From contig JAMPIT010000682.1 of the NCBI GenBank assembly GCA_026261815.1, positions 2,242,001 to 2,306,000 on the forward strand: 64,000 nt of DNA, given 5' to 3'. The position numbers were made by a program, and so were the translations under genes. How positions within the stretch are numbered: position 1 is the stretch's first letter; each line of letters starts with the position of its first letter. Positions 14,458 through 29,100 of this stretch are shown one piece after another. Under the pieces are notes generated by a model. That model was not told the origin of the DNA. It worked only from the letters and a program-made list of their open reading frames with translations, and ran no database searches. This stretch comes from Monarcha castaneiventris obscurior. Taxonomy: Eukaryota; Chordata; Aves; Passeriformes; Monarchidae.

Positions 14458-15990
14458 AATGGTTTAGGTTGGAACAGACCTTTAAGATCATCAAGTCAAG
14501 CATTAACCCAGCATGGCTAAGGCCAACACTAAACCATATCCCCATGTGTGACATCTACAAGTCATTTTAAATCCCTCCAAGGACGTTCACTCCATCACCT
14601 CCCTGGACAGCCTGTTCCAAAGGTTTTCAACCTTTTCTGGGAAGAAATTCTTCCTAATAGCCAACTAAACCTCCCCTGGCACAGCTTGAGGCCATTTCCT
14701 CTCATCCTGTCCGTGTTCCCTGGGAGCAGAGCCCGACCCCCCCCGGCTGCCCCCTCCTGTCAGGGAGCTGTGCAGAGCCACAAGGTCCCCCCTGAGCCTC
14801 CTTTTCTCCAGGCTGAACCCCTTTCCCAGCTCCCTCAGCTGCTCCCGGGGCTCCAGCCCCTTCCCCAGCTCCCTCAGCCGTTCCTGGGGCTCCGGAACCT
14901 TCCCCAGCTCTGCTTCCTTCTCTGGACTTGTTGATCTTTCATGGTGTGAGGGGCCCAGAGCTGCCCCAGGATTCCCTGTGTGGCCTCAGCAGGGCCCAGC
15001 ACAGGGACGGGCACTGCCCTGCTCCTGCTGCCACACCATGGCTGGCACAGCCCAGGGGCCATTGGGTTTCTCGGCCACCTGGGCACCCCTGGGCTGTGTC
15101 CAGCTGCTGCCACCAGCACCCCCAGGGCCTTTCCCAGCTTTCCAGCCCCTCTGCCCCAGCCTGGAGCTGCAGGGGGCTGAAGGGACCCAAGGGCAGGAGC
15201 CAGCACTTCCCCTGGCTGTACCTCACCCCACTGGCCTCATCCCATGGATCCAGCCTGTCCAGATCCCTGTGCAGAGCCCTCCTGCCCCCCAGCAGACCCA
15301 CACTCCCACCCAGCTCGGTGCTGTCAGACACTGACTGAGGGGGCCCTCGATCCCCTCATCCAGGCCTTTGATGAAGATGTTAAACAGGCCTGGCCCCAGC
15401 ACTGATCCCATGGGAACCCCACTGGTGCCCAGCCCCAGCTGGATGTCCCTCCATTCCCCACCACTCCTCGGCCCTGCCATCAGCCAGTTCTGCATCCAGA
15501 GAACAGGGCCCTGTCCGTGAGCAGCCAGCTTCTCCAGGAGAGGCTGTGGGAGAAGGTGTCAAAGGCTTTGTAAAGCCCAGGCAGCCACCTCCACAGCCTT
15601 TCCCTCACCCAGTGAGCAGGTTACCTTGTCACAGGAGGAGATCAGGTCGGTCAGGCAGGACCTGCCTCTCCTAAAGCCAGGCTGGCTGGGCCTGATCCCC
15701 TGCTGGTCCTGTACCTGTTGCTGGTGGCACTCAAGGTGATCTGCTCCATGGCCTCCCTGCCACTGAGGGTGGGTGAGGCCTGTCATTCCCTGGATCCTCC
15801 TTCTGACCATTCCTGTAGATGTGTGTCACATTTGCCAACCTCCAGTTAACTGGGACCTCCCCAGTTTGCCTGGACTGCTGGCAAATGATTGGAAGTGGCT
15901 CAGCGAGCTCTCTGCCAGCTCCCTCAGAACCCCTGGGTGGATCCCATCCCACCACTTGGGAGTGTCCAGCTGGTGTAGCAGCTCACTGAC
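14458..15990 (-). mobile_element. CR1 LINE, 1.5-kb copy with decayed reverse transcriptase
   Basis: The longest CR1 copy here. The 3' end lies at 14458 (ggtttaggttggaacagacc). Reading the minus strand from about 15985 gives the reverse-transcriptase region of the CR1 polyprotein: a segment with IHPGVLRELA, GEVPVNWRLANVTHIYR and GQKEDPGN, then QPGFRRGRSCLTDLISSCDK, then [19 protein letters not shown]. Successive pieces fall in different frames and stops intervene, so the protein cannot be made. It is more GC-rich than the surrounding DNA. The endonuclease domain and the 5' end are missing. Confidence 0.92.
15223..15955 (-). pseudogene. Decayed CR1 reverse transcriptase
   Basis: Three minus-strand frames (about 15955-15731, 15810-15559 and 15495-15223) together carry pieces of the LINE reverse transcriptase: the LANVT/NYRP-like region, the PGFRRGRSCLTDL block and the [17 protein letters not shown] block. 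Frameshifts separate them and the catalytic FADD-type motif is lost, replaced by unrelated residues after the third piece. Non-functional relic. Confidence 0.85.
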
Positions 15991-15991
15991 C

Positions 15992-16914
15992 ATTCCTTCG
16001 TGGATTATGAGGCAACATTCTGCTCCCAGCCCTGTCTTGCAGCTCAGGGTGCTGACTAAACAAGGTAAATGTACCGTCCAGTATTCCTCTTTCTAATGAA
16101 GTTTGTCTTTGAAAAGAAAGAAGTGCATGTGCTTGGATAAAAATGCAGGCAAAAATGTCTAGTCCCTGATGAACCAGTAGATAACTATAAACCACTTGTA
16201 AAACACCAATGGGGCATGAAGAACACCTACATCTCAAATGCTTGCAAATAAAGAGTCCAAGTAAACCAAAAGCAAAAATATTGAAATGTTTCTACTTCCT
16301 AACTGTAAAGATTTTTTTTTAAGTGCCAGATAATTTACTCTCATTTTAAAAAATAGAAAAATATTGAAAAATATTTACTTAAAGAAGAAAATCTAGACCA
16401 GTACAATGTGAATTACAACAACAGTTCAGTTATTTTTCTACTTAAAGGCATTAATTTGGTACATTTTTATGGTTTTACACAGTGCAATGTGATTAAACCT
16501 TACTTGATGACTTTCTTATTTGGGACGTGCTACAGTGAGCACCTGACAGTGCAAATCAGTGTTATCAAAATTAAACATCAGAACTGGGAGACAGGAAGAC
16601 GTGAAACAAGTGATACAGTGGGAAAAAAAATGACAAATATGATTGTCACATTTCTGAAACTATCTTTTTTACATATAAGCATTTGAAGTTATCATAAATA
16701 CAAAAATTAGTAAAATTTTATCCACTATAAAAATTTGTAGTTTTAACTTAACAAATCCAACATGTGCATTTACACATAGCTTACATAACACATTCCAAAA
16801 AGGCAAACCACAACACAGCCCTTCTCTCATTTCCTCAGAGAAACTTCTCAGCCAGCCTAATCTGGAAGACAAACATCTTCAACAGTCATGACCATCACAA
16901 GGATTTTAAGTCAT
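15992..16914 (-). other. TMEM38B 3' flank / 3' UTR region
   Basis: The 3' UTR of TMEM38B must begin here. No canonical AATAAA or ATTAAA on the minus strand was found between the stop and about 16080, apart from an AATAAA overlapping the stop codon itself, so the cleavage site is either further downstream, beyond the CR1 copy, or uses a variant signal. Confidence 0.5.
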
Positions 16915-17121
16915 TTATTCTGTTTTCTTTGCTTGTTTTTTCTTAGCACCTTCTTGGTGCTGCTCAGAAGGCTGGTCACAAACTGAAGAGCCGTTGGAAG
17001 ATGTGGCACCTTCACCCTTCACTTTGGAAGGTGTCTTTCGCGAGCCAAAAAAGATTTGGCCCAATGCAGCCTCAAAGGGAGCAAGTGGAGAAGTTGCACA
17101 CCTTGTCAACATCATTTTTAC
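16915..17121 (-). CDS. TMEM38B: TMEM38B coding exon 6 and stop
   Basis: Encodes residues 219-286. It keeps the conserved [15 protein letters not shown] stretch, then a hydrophilic, low-complexity cytosolic tail ending [11 protein letters not shown]. The terminal KKTE fits the dilysine KKxx signal for ER retrieval; from memory the human protein ends the same way with KKNE. The acceptor is TTCTTCGTAG. The tail is the part most diverged from mammals. Confidence 0.94.
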   Translation of the reverse strand, partial: VKMMLTRCATSPLAPFEAALGQIFFGSRKTPSKVKGEGATSSNGSSVCDQPSEQHQEGAKKKQAKKTE

Positions 17122-20100
17122 CTACGAAGAACAAGGATCAAGTTACAATAAAAGTTGTGATGGCTTCACAGCTAAACAAGTTCAATGCAGAATGGGTGTA
17201 TGGCATTTTTAACTTTCTGCACAAGGATGAGGCCATGCCACCAATAACAGAAGCCGGCTCATTTTAGCTGAAACTGGTCAAAGAATGCTTCTCTTTCTGA
17301 CCAACACTTCACACAGCTATGACGGGGATTCTTCATCAGGAACTGTCGCAACAGGACAAGGGGGAATGGGTACAAATTAAAAGAGGGGAAATTTAAGCTG
17401 GATGCTAGGAAGAAATTCTTTACTGTGAGAGTTGTAAGATACAGGTTGCCCTGAGATGTTGCAGATACCCCAACCCTGGCAATGTTCAAGGCCAGGTTGG
17501 ATAAAGCCTTGACAAACCTGGCCTAATAGAAGATGTCTCTGCCCATGGCAGGGGGATGGAACTGGATGATCTTTGAGGTCCCTTCCAGCCCATAACATTG
17601 TATGACTCTATGATTCTATGAGCTATACACAAACGTGCACAAAAAAACTCTCTGTAAGATTAATCATCCTAAGAGTAAATCACATTTAATGCCATACAAC
17701 TAAGGTGAAGAGCAACTTTTATGTGTAAGTTTTGTGCCTTGTTCAAACTGAAAAGCTGTAAAGAGAGTGGCTTCCTTCCATTTAAATTGAAAGAATGGAA
17801 CGTGTAAGGACCAGAATGTACAGGTGCATAACCAGACTTTAATTAGAATTCCGGACAGCCATACTCATTCCATAAAGTTCAGAGATATAGCTGGGCATCC
17901 CTTAGGACACATAACTTGGAATCAGGATTGAAAAAACTGTCTTTTAGATCAGGGTACTGGACAAGCTTATATTGAAACAGTTTCTATGACTTTCAGAGAC
18001 GTGACAAGTTTCTAAGAGACACTATTAAAGGATTATGCCAGATACACTTTTTTGCTTTATTACTTTATTAGTTAAGTGGGTGCTTGAGTTCCTGACTGTC
18101 AGTACAACCATAAGGATTTAGTTACTTCAGTGCAGCCTGACAGCCAGCTTCTGTGGACACCTGCACATTTCTGACTTCCAGAATAACATTCCTTTCCTTC
18201 TCCATTCCCAGCATCCACAGTTCAACAATGCCTTTATCGGTTTAGATAGAGAATCAAGAACATGAGCTTCAAGTCTTGGCTCTCTAAAGTAACTTCTGCT
18301 AAATTAAACTTGTCAGCTCCTTCACAGAAAGGAGACTGGCAACCACCCTTCCACATTCTCTGGTCTGTTCAACAGCAGCTCTGAAGCTCTTAAAATTGCC
18401 AGATACCTGCTAACAGAGATTAGGTTTTTTTATAAAGTAATAATCCAGAAGAAAGGCATCATCCTGGAAATGAGCAAGACTGGAGAGGCTGAAGACTTCC
18501 ACACAGAAGTAGTGTCTATTACAAAACAGTTACAGCTACTTCAAAGCGATTTTGGTATGCTTTCTCTTCCCACCCAAACACTTACTTTGCGAACACTTTA
18601 AGCCAGATGAGAATCCACCCGGCTTGTTTTACAAACCCACTGGCAACTGCACAGGCACATACAAAAGACAGAGTTTCCTTCTACAAGAATAAGCTTTGTT
18701 TGAGATTACAGACATACAAGCCTGGAATATCAAATACTGATTGCCAAAATTCCTGATTTTCTTCTTTTCCTCCCTGGCCCCCCCCCATACACTGAACAGT
18801 ATCAGTAACACAACAGGTCTTCAGTTCTGCTCATGTATAGAACACTAAACACATGACTTCAGCAGGAGCTGGCCTTCCTATCCAGAAGCATGCATTCCAA
18901 AAATTAAATAAAATATTTTCTGTTATTTGGTTATTAGCAACACTTTCAAATTCTTACCTTGAAGACAATAAGGAAGATGGTGTATAGAAACACAAGGTTG
19001 TGTCTTGCTATTGGCAAGTACTGTCTGCGTTGCAGGGTGAAAAGAACTGCTCCTATCAAAGTTACCTTCACAGGGCTAAAAATCAAAGAAAGAATGTCAA
19101 TTTCTCTTCTCTGCTCTACAGTGGAAGCTGCCTGGAAAGCAATACATGTTCTTAGTGTGCAAAAGAATTATTTCTGAATAGAACTAATGAAAACTTGTGG
19201 TAACAACAATAAAATACAAAATCCAGCTATAACTGAATTAAGATTTTCACTTTATATACTATTACTATTCTTTCTGTCCATACAGCATCAAGTCCAGCAC
19301 TACTCTGCACATGCATCTAACTCCTATTTGACAAATCCTCCTCAAATCAATGCTTCTATTCAGACTTTATATGCCAGCTTGCTTCTCTTCTTCCTCTACC
19401 AATGTATCTTACTGAAAAGCTAAATCACAAGAGCTCACACTACTTGGACTAGACAAAAAAACAGGTTCCTCTACCATACTCCAGGAGTTAGTTACTCCAA
19501 GGAGCTGCTTAAGGTGTTCAAGAGCAACATAGTCCAAGTCTTGGTCCACAGTAACACTCCAGCAGCTCTAGGGCTGTATCAGCTTAGACCTGACTGAAGC
19601 CAGGCCTGTGTTATCAGGTTTTGCCAACACAGCTGTGCTGACCTGAGACATGCAAAGATTTACTTACACACAATCTTTGTTGTGGTACTAAATCCCTTCC
19701 TAGGTATGCATTCAGAAAGCAAGAGATCTTTGGTCAGATCTTATCCGGTGGCCTGACTGGCAGAATTCTGTGCATTTCTTAATCTGCATGTTACACGTAC
19801 AGGTGACATTCCTGTTATCACACAGCATCTATTGTAGATCTGTTCTTCACTGTCTTTTCAGTAACCAAAAAACTGCATCAACTTCTTGCTCAAGAAACCC
19901 AGAATACAAACCTGTGTACACAGGCAGCCCGTCCATTTGCAGGATGTTAGATCCATTTAACTTTGTAACTTAGTTCAATTTAATGCTCTTAAGATTTATA
20001 CATAAACAAAACTTTTAAAATCTTTTTTGAGTTACTTTGACTCATTCCCACAGTGGTGAAGGAGAATATATGCAAGTGATGCCAATCAGTAAGCACTGCT

Positions 20101-23100
20101 CTGGTGTTACACCTGTAAAGACAATTTTATTTGGGTCTACAGTGCTATTTTTGACAGTCACCTTTTCCTTTTGAAAGTTTAGTTTCAAGACTGCCATTTA
20201 GGCACTGACAAGAGAAATTCTAAATACTTAGAATTTCGGAAAAAGCCAACAACTAACACAATCCACAAAAAGTTGAAATATTGCCAAAGAGAAGGCTACA
20301 AATGTCTCTCCTGTTATTCTGTGTCTAGGAGTGGCTGCAGAAAGGCAAGATGGCTTTTTAAAAAAATAAAATTATTATTTTTAAAGACCTGACTGTAACC
20401 TGGGAAAGATCAAAAGAATTTTAGGAAATTATCACAGTGACCTTATCTTGACTTACAATAATAGCTTGTGGCTTTCCAGCCTGTTTCAATTCTCATTTTA
20501 CAGAGAAAACCAGGAGGCATGTAATATTCCCCATTCTTTGCTTCTGCAAGAGAAGTAACTTTTCCCATCTTGCAGGTCATTTTTGCTATACTGAATAACC
20601 AATTTGTACCTTCTCAAATAATTGATGTCTTTGGAGGAAAATAGCACTGGCAGCAAAAGTAAGAGTGACAGTGTTCAAAGGAAGACATCTTAGTGATGCT
20701 CAGAGCATACACCAAAATTCACTTGTATATTTCTGGTACCACTGTACTTTCACTTTGGATAGAAGACCATGTCCCTGTAAGACAAAACTGAGTCAATACT
20801 GCTTTCTAGCAACTCTCCGCTAGCTCTTTACTGATTTCTGACAAGTTTTGTTGACTTGTCTTCCCATTTGCTGCTCTTGTGCTGTGAACATAAAATGATT
20901 AAAACATCTGCTAAAAGTCCCATCATCCCATCTTTCACAGGATACAAATCAAAACAGAGTGCAATTATGTCCTAATGCTTTCTTTTTTTGGCCTCAACCA
21001 TTAAAAGTGAGCATCAACACAAGGAGTTAGCAAAACAAAAGCTAACATGTTGAAGCTTTTAAAAAAAACTTACTAGGACATCTTCAGGAGCTCATTGGTT
21101 TCAGGTTTCCACACTCCTCTCACCAGCTGCTCAAAGTTGGAAATTAGGCCACCACCAGCACCTGAAATGGCAGAGATTTATGGTAAGTTTCCACTGACTG
21201 GTACCACTACTATGCCATTGCTCCCAGAAAAACTCATGACACCAGGTGCTAAATGTGGCACCAAACCCCAGACTTAAAAAGACTTAATCCAACCTTTCAT
21301 GCAACAAGACTTGAAGAATGGCCAGGAAACCTCAGAGGTTGAGATACTCAGCAAGAACCTCAGGTCTACCTTTAAGTGACTGAACAGTGGCACTCATCAC
21401 ATTCACATGTGCTGCTTCCCACAGCAGCACAGAATCAAGCAGAAGCAAGAGCTGCACAACTGCTTTCTGAAGTGAGGTGTGGCTGCAAATACAGCTGTCA
21501 GGAAGGTGGCTTCCAGAGTTGTACTCCAAACAGCAGGCAGGAAAGAAGGGTCATCCCCATGTTTAAAACCAGGTAATGGTCATAACCCAAAAACCCAAGA
21601 TAATCAGTTCTCTTCTTCAGACTCATGCAAGGACACAGGTCTGAGGCAATAATGCTGTTGGAATGCTCAGCAGTAGCTACACAGAAGATTTACTTCTTTA
21701 TTGTCATCAACTGCCCATCCTACAAGGTCTCGTAAGACCTTCTGAAGGGAACTTCCCTCAAAGTCCTTCAATGTCACCCTTAATCCAGGCAGAAAAACTG
21801 CAGCACAGGCTTTTTCCTTGAGGGGACATCAGATTGCATCAGCACAACCATGCCCAGCACAGCAGCAGTTCTGCTGAGGGGCTAGACGTTTAAACACCAC
21901 CCCAAAAAATCCTAAACCCTCAGAATAAGATGTTATGCACGTTACCTCTGGCCCAGCCCACAGCTACCATGACAAGCCAGGCATCTTTGTAGACAATATC
22001 TGCACGTGCAATGCCATCTGTGATCTTCCAAGTCCTTGTCACTTCTTTCATTCCTGCCACCAGAAGACGAAGAGGCAGAAAGGAAAAGCACCGGCAGAAT
22101 ACGTCTTCTGGGCAGTAAAACACTAGGTACCTGAAAATCATGAGAAAAAACCCATCAGACACATTTTTGCTAAGGAATTATTTTTTAATAATCTTTAAAG
22201 ATAATTTTGGAATATGACTAGCAGTGCCTGAAATACTACTGACAACTCAAAGTCTTGTGGTATACATCTTGGAAAAAATTTGAGTACCTTCTGAGCACGC
22301 TTGAGCTTTTGCACCAAAACCAAGCACTATTGCCTCATGGTCCCAGAGAAGAATCCACTAAAGTCCAAGAGAAACAGCTTCACATTTTTCCAATTGTCCT
22401 ACACCTTATATATCACATTTTTATAGTCCAAGTTATTTAAGTGGTGTCTGATTGACGTTGTGTGGTTTATTTTGTGAGTTATTTTTGTTTAGTTCAGTAT
22501 AGCGGGTTGTTTTGTTTTGTTATTTTGTTTGGGGGTTCTTTTTTAATAGGATTACAACAGGGCAGTAAAATAATGCTAACTCTGTGCTTCCAGACAGTAG
22601 GTACATGGGATTATATAACTTTAGCAAGAATGCCTCCACTAGTTAGTGTCATGCTAGATGAAATGCATGGCTATTTTTAAACACACTTAACATCTTAGTA
22701 CTCACAAATTCTAGCTTTTCCAGCTTCCCAATTACAAACACATTTCTTTATTCAAAGCATTGAAAGCACACTACTCAAAATTTAACATCTCTGATCAACT
22801 TGCTTTTAAAAGCAAGTAAAGATGGCTAACAGATAAACCCTAAAATGACAGTACATTTTACAAGATTAGATTATGTGGTGTTTTATTGTATCTCTTCAAT
22901 AACAAATAAAATTCAGTTCTTACTGAGACATTCACAAAAACCCAATCAAGATTAAGTATCTTGATTAAGTTATCTTAAACAGATTATTTCAGCACAGGAG
23001 TAAGTAATAATTGCGTAAGAGCAGAGAAAGTGTTTAAAAAGAAGGATAACTTTTTGTTTTCTTAAAAAAAAAAAACAGAACAAAAAAATCACTGCCCAGT

Positions 23101-26100
23101 TGCTTTAAGGTTTTTGAGCTCAATCCTGCCTACCAAGAATTTCTAAGGCTCTTCCCTTTATCTCCTACCACAAAGTCAGATGCCTCTGTATGCAACCAGG
23201 CTTCAGCTGATATGAAGCCAAAGATGTAAAGAGAGGATGTATTTCAGACAAACAGCCATCTAAGCCACCTACTCACCAGACAACTCACACCAGAATTAAT
23301 TTACATCTGCAGAATGTGTGTTTAGGACCCTGAAGCGCTGGTTACAGGACTGAAGTTGGCACTGAAGGCCCACCGTGGCATTTCTGCCTGTAATCTCTGC
23401 TAACAGTAGATGCCGCTGTTCTACAGACTATTTAGGAACATTCCTCAAACCCAGCACAACCCCACTCTGGCAGTTTCTAGTGCGGCTTGGGGAATTTCAC
23501 TTCTCGTGATCTGGGACCAGGAATTGAGGTCATTATACTCACGAAGAGGAAACTTTGTAAAGCTGGAAGCTTAAAACGTTTCATAACGTTCACAGCTCCT
23601 CACTAAAACCTCGTTTAATTTGCACAGCAAATCACATTTGACCATGGTGACTAAAACAGATATCCCGTTCTCCTCAAGTGTACTGCTAGCTCGTGTCACT
23701 TGACAAAAAAAAGCAATCAGTCTGCCCACATCAGACTAACAGAACCACGGGCAGGTTCTGTAGGCCCTGTTAATAATTCACTAATTAATATGTATTATTC
23801 ATTTCACCTATTTGTCTAAATCAATTATGTCATCTTCTACTGCAACACAAAGACCAGAAAACTAATACATATACACAGACAGACAGAAACACTTGCTTTC
23901 ACTTTAATGAATTTGCAATTGTAAAACTTAAGGCGCTAGTGGAACTAAAGGATTTTAAGCAGGCCAGACTCTTCAAATGTAGTGATTGAGCTTTCTACAT
24001 TCAAAACCCCACTGCTGCTCATAATTTTTGTTAAGTTCGACGTTTTCTTCGAAGATTACTTTCTGGAACAAAATAACTCCACTGGAAGGCCACTTCTATA
24101 TGAAAATAACTCCTGCATTTTTTTTTAACTCCAAAGCCGGCCAAATTGCCACATACTTGATTTAATCATACCATTCAGCTTGCTACTGTCTTCCACCACA
24201 ACACCCACCCACTTGGGAAGGAATGAAATACCGAAAAAAAAGTATGTGTCTGGTAGTAGAAACTGGAAGAAAGACATGTCTTGGTACCCCAGTTACAGGA
24301 AAAATCCAAAATTTTTACATCAGGCAGATTGTGGTCTTCAAGAGCTACTTTTGAAAAATTTGACTGCTTTTATGACTTACCCATGTTCAGCAAATCAGCA
24401 ACTCAATTCATTTCATTAAAAGATAATGTTTTCAGCTGTTTGACCAGGAATACTATAAAAAACCTAAAGCAAGTCTAGTCTATCTATCAATGGAGCATTT
24501 TGTTGCACAACAGGCTGTAAGAGTTGCTCTCTATTCCCACAGAACAGCATCTCAGAGCTGCTGTGACACTCTGGATAAAGAGACAGCATCCAAATCCACA
24601 ACATTTTTAAGTCAAAATGCTGACTTACATGGAACCTTGATGGCATAGTATCAGTTTACAGCATATAGCTTCCTTAGAGCCAGTATTACTCATCCTGCCT
24701 GATTGTGGCTGCTTACCAGACTGAGGATGCGAGTAGAATATTTATGGTCTTTGCCAGAAATGCTACTGGAGGTTCACCAAGCATCAGTGAAGACAAAACT
24801 GAACCCCCAAAGCAATAAAGCATTGCACTAAACCAGCAGGCCAATGGACTTCGGACCGACACTTCCGCAGCTCCTGTGGGAAAAAAAAAAACAATACATA
24901 AACAGAAATGAAAACTGGAGAATAACAGCATGTTTTGAAAGTCAGTATTTTTCAATTTAGGTCCTTCAGGTAATGAAAAATCCTCCAGCAATCGGCAGGC
25001 TCTCACAGGAAGATCTTCCAGAAATACAAACCTCAGGGTACGGTGACTTTAACTTACACCTCCTAAACAGAAGCGAAAGGCTGATGACGTGTTCTCTGAA
25101 CATCTTTTGTGTAATAGTTTGTTATATCTGGCTACGAAGAAGAAAAAGCTTTCAGGGCATGGCAGCGAGGTCTTGTTGTTAACAGCCTGACACAGGGACA
25201 CACTTGCTTTCAAATTTGTATTAAAAACACATAAGTGGCTTATCTAAACAGGATTGCTAACATTTCGAGGGTTATTCTAGGAATTCCATTTCTGCTTTTG
25301 AGTGTTCCAAGAATTCAAGGTAACTTGTTTTCCTTTTTTCCTCATAATACCCTGCTGTGATTGCTGGCCAAAAGGAAAACAGCATCCAAGATAATTATCA
25401 AATAGTTTTCACCTGCACTCTTGAAGAGAGGAAAAAAAAGGTTACCTTGAACTATAATAATAAATGTAAATTTCCCTTGTTATGAAAAGGTTGACAGTTT
25501 TGTTTATTTCATTACCTTTAACATGAATTATCCTTTTAAAATGCAAGTGAACTATGTCAAAAATATTGACAAAAGTATTCAATATTAAAAAATTATACTG
25601 GAGGTAATGGGATGCATTAACCATTTTCAGAGAAAAAAACATTTTACCAAAGCTAGAAATATCCTCAAGTAGTCGTTTTGACTATTTCTTTCCACTTTGA
25701 AAGTTCAGTGTTGCCAAAGCTTCCCCTCTACTCTGGTGCTCAGCTCTGCCTGAACACGTTTAATTTTCCATAGTCCAAAGGCTGAAGTTCACAAAAGCAC
25801 TAGTGTCTGCCCCAAAATGAAATTTGACATCTGCTCCCAATTAAGAGTAGAAGCTTTGGTTTTTCAGGCATATCTGTGGGAAAAGAAGCTTCTTACCCAA
25901 GATGAGAGGTAAAAGAGCATACAGCATTCTCAATACAATTCACTAAATATATTAATAAGATTGTTCCAGTTTTAGTGCTTGCATAGATATTAAGTAATGC
26001 AGCACTATCTAAATTCCCATGTAACAGCCAAGTTATAAAAATGAACACTCCTAAGCCTTACAGAATATCTGAATATAAAATAATATCTCTTTTATTTTTG

Positions 26101-29100
26101 ACTATTTTGTAATATATTTTTTAAATTGCAATACCTGGTGATCCAAGTAAGACACCTGCAAAATATTAACGGCTTGTGTTTACTGCTTTTGGAGTGGATT
26201 TAAAACTAGATAGGTATCTATTCTCTCTTCAAATCCATTCTCCTGTCTTTCAGCAATCACCAGCTTCTCCACACTTCCTTTTCCCCACAACCAGCAACAA
26301 CTGGTTGTCAGTTTTGAGGGTACATGCAGGAATTACAACCATTATTAGTAGGCTGCCCTCCACGAGTAAGCTCCACAGCAATGAAGATGAATTTCTTCAT
26401 TTTACAAGTAAATGGACAAGAGACTGGGAACTCTACTGCACTTCAAGATTTTTCTGTTGGTCAACACTAGAATTGGCTCAAATGCCAGTATTTAACAACT
26501 CATACCTGCTTTCTAACAAGGAATATACCCAACACAGAAGGCAATGAGGCAAAAAACGTTGATACTAACTTAAAGATCATCTTAGCATTGCTACCTGAAT
26601 TATGACTGGGCTGTAACCTTTCAGAAGACAAACTTGGTTTTAAGTAGGTCACATGTTTTTATACAAAGTGGTCATTTATATTTGTCCTCTGATGCATCCT
26701 GTAAAATTAATGAGGCATCACACAACTATGCAATGGTGGATCTGCCAGAAGGCCACTAGCCCTGCAAATGTACACTTCAGAAAGTTAAGGAAAAGTTTAA
26801 AAACACAAGGACTGATTTTGAATACCGTTTTAAATATTGCTCCTGATCAGCAGTAACATTAAAAAAAAAAAAAATCCAAAAAATCAAAACACCACCTTAC
26901 CAACTAACTATTTCTGTCAATAGGATAGTATCTGCTTTAAACTTTTCAACGTGTTCCAAACAGGCAATCAGGAATGCATACTACACTCACGCCTAAGGGA
27001 GCAAACCAGGAGGATTTGTACAGGTTTTTCTAGTACCCCATTCAACCATACATAGTATCATTGGCTAAGATGAAGGATTTATAGAGTCCTAGTCCTAAGA
27101 GAGCAAAAATATGCTGAGGAAATTATTTCTCTTCAAGTCACCTGAAACACATCATAGAAAAATGGCAAGAACAGACTGAACAGGATACATTCTCAACCAT
27201 CAACACCTTTTGCAGCCCCTCCATCCCAAAAAAAGAAAACTGACAGTTCTACAACTGGATGGAGTTACAAGCAAGCAACTCCTCAGCCATCCTAAAAGCA
27301 CTAATCAAGAACTCTTATTTTAAAACACACAGAAAGCAACAAGTTGGTTGTCACTGCTGCAGCTTGCCAGCAGTCACAATGAGCAAGAAAGCCTGGCTAG
27401 GAGGATTGGAAAAGTCCTAGTTAGCGTGCACCCATCCATGATCCAAATGCCCACACCAAATCTGATTTTAAGCAGTGGGGGCAGGTTGGTATTTTAATGA
27501 GACAGTCATCTGGGATAAAATAAACGTGGCTGTAACTTGAGCACATACTTCTTACATCACCAGGCACTCAAGGCTATCCCGTTATTTCCCTGTCAAATAT
27601 AGCTACTGTTTTAAGTTTCCAAAGAGAACATAAAACCTAGACAGAGTTAACCGACAATAATATATCCATACTGAGTATTCATAATAACTGCTATTTCACT
27701 TATGATTTAATACTCAGTTCAAACCACTTGGGAAGTGAGAAACAGGCCAGCAGGCAGTCACCTGGATTACAGTTATTAATTCCAAGTATTAGAAAATACT
27801 CAAGAGTTCTGAACTATCCAGCTATTAAACCGAGAAGAAAACAAAAACCAGAAGCATGGATCTGAGCAGACTCCTGACAGCAATTCCAATTTCCGTAACT
27901 GTTGTCTCAGTAAAGCTATGCTGATGCAAAGCAGAGAGGCCTCTCATCCTGGTCTTTAGGTGTGCCCATTCCAGAGGAAAGTTTAAAGGTATTGCATGAT
28001 AATGTCAGAAAGTCCTTTGTAAATGGGACATATTACACAATGCCACAGGCCAGCACCCGTTAAAAATTTTAGCAGCATTAACAATGTTTAAGATTGTGAA
28101 GATTCTAGAATACATAAGCACTTTACACCAGTCCTCACGGTCTGTTAAGTGCATTTCCTCAGCAGAAAGTCAAAATTCAACGTGGAACATTTAGCAAAGG
28201 AGCAAAGAACAAGCTCTCACTAATGAAACAGTGCAGAGCCCTAGAAATCAAGCAGCAGCTCCCAAATTTGCTATCCCAAATTTTTTAACCCCACAAGCCA
28301 GCTTAGTTTCCAACACAGTTATCACCTGGGATGCACGGTTACTATAAATATGTCCAAACCCACACCACAAGTAGGTTAATTCTAAACATTGAAACAAGGC
28401 CAGTCTCTACATTTCTGACAGCAAAAAAAAACCATGCTTGGGATTAACAGACACAGTGCAGATTTTATAGAAGAGAACATGCAAAGACTGAAATGCCATG
28501 ATGCATTATCATACTAAACCTCGTTAGTGGAAGTGGAAAGCTTTGCTGAATTCACTTTACAATCTACGGGGCACAACGCTGACAAGCCACTGGCACAGGA
28601 CCTACCCATGAGAGTCCTGAGCTGTTTCCTACAAAGCAGAACTGCCTTAACAACCCCCTGCACAAAAAGTGTGTGTGAAGGATGTAAAGTCTAGTATCTC
28701 CCCTCTCAGATGCAATTCTGGGCAGAGAGGTATTGGCCTGTGTCACACACACCATCTCTGCACCCATAAACCTAACCTGGAGGGGCCTGAGCCCTTTTAC
28801 TCCTGAGACTTTAAAACTGAGACAAATAAATAAATAACTACACCCCAAAATTAAAATGATTGCAACAAAACTCCTGGCTGAATTAGCCTGTGCCTCTTAA
28901 GCTCTGGAAAGCGAGAAGAGCTTGGCTGGGTGTCTTCTGCGGGCAATGAGACGTCGCTTATGGACAGACGGGCTAATGCACACGGCAGACAATCCCATTT
29001 GCACGGCCATGGGGTAACTGGGACAGCGGCTCCCCTCGGGGCCCCATCCTCACCCTGCCGGGGCTGGGCACGCCGCGGCACACACACGGTGCAGGGCCGG

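Noticed and set aside
14548..15338. Pro/Leu-rich plus-strand frames of up to 136 codons
   Set aside because: Antisense of the GC-rich CR1 copy.
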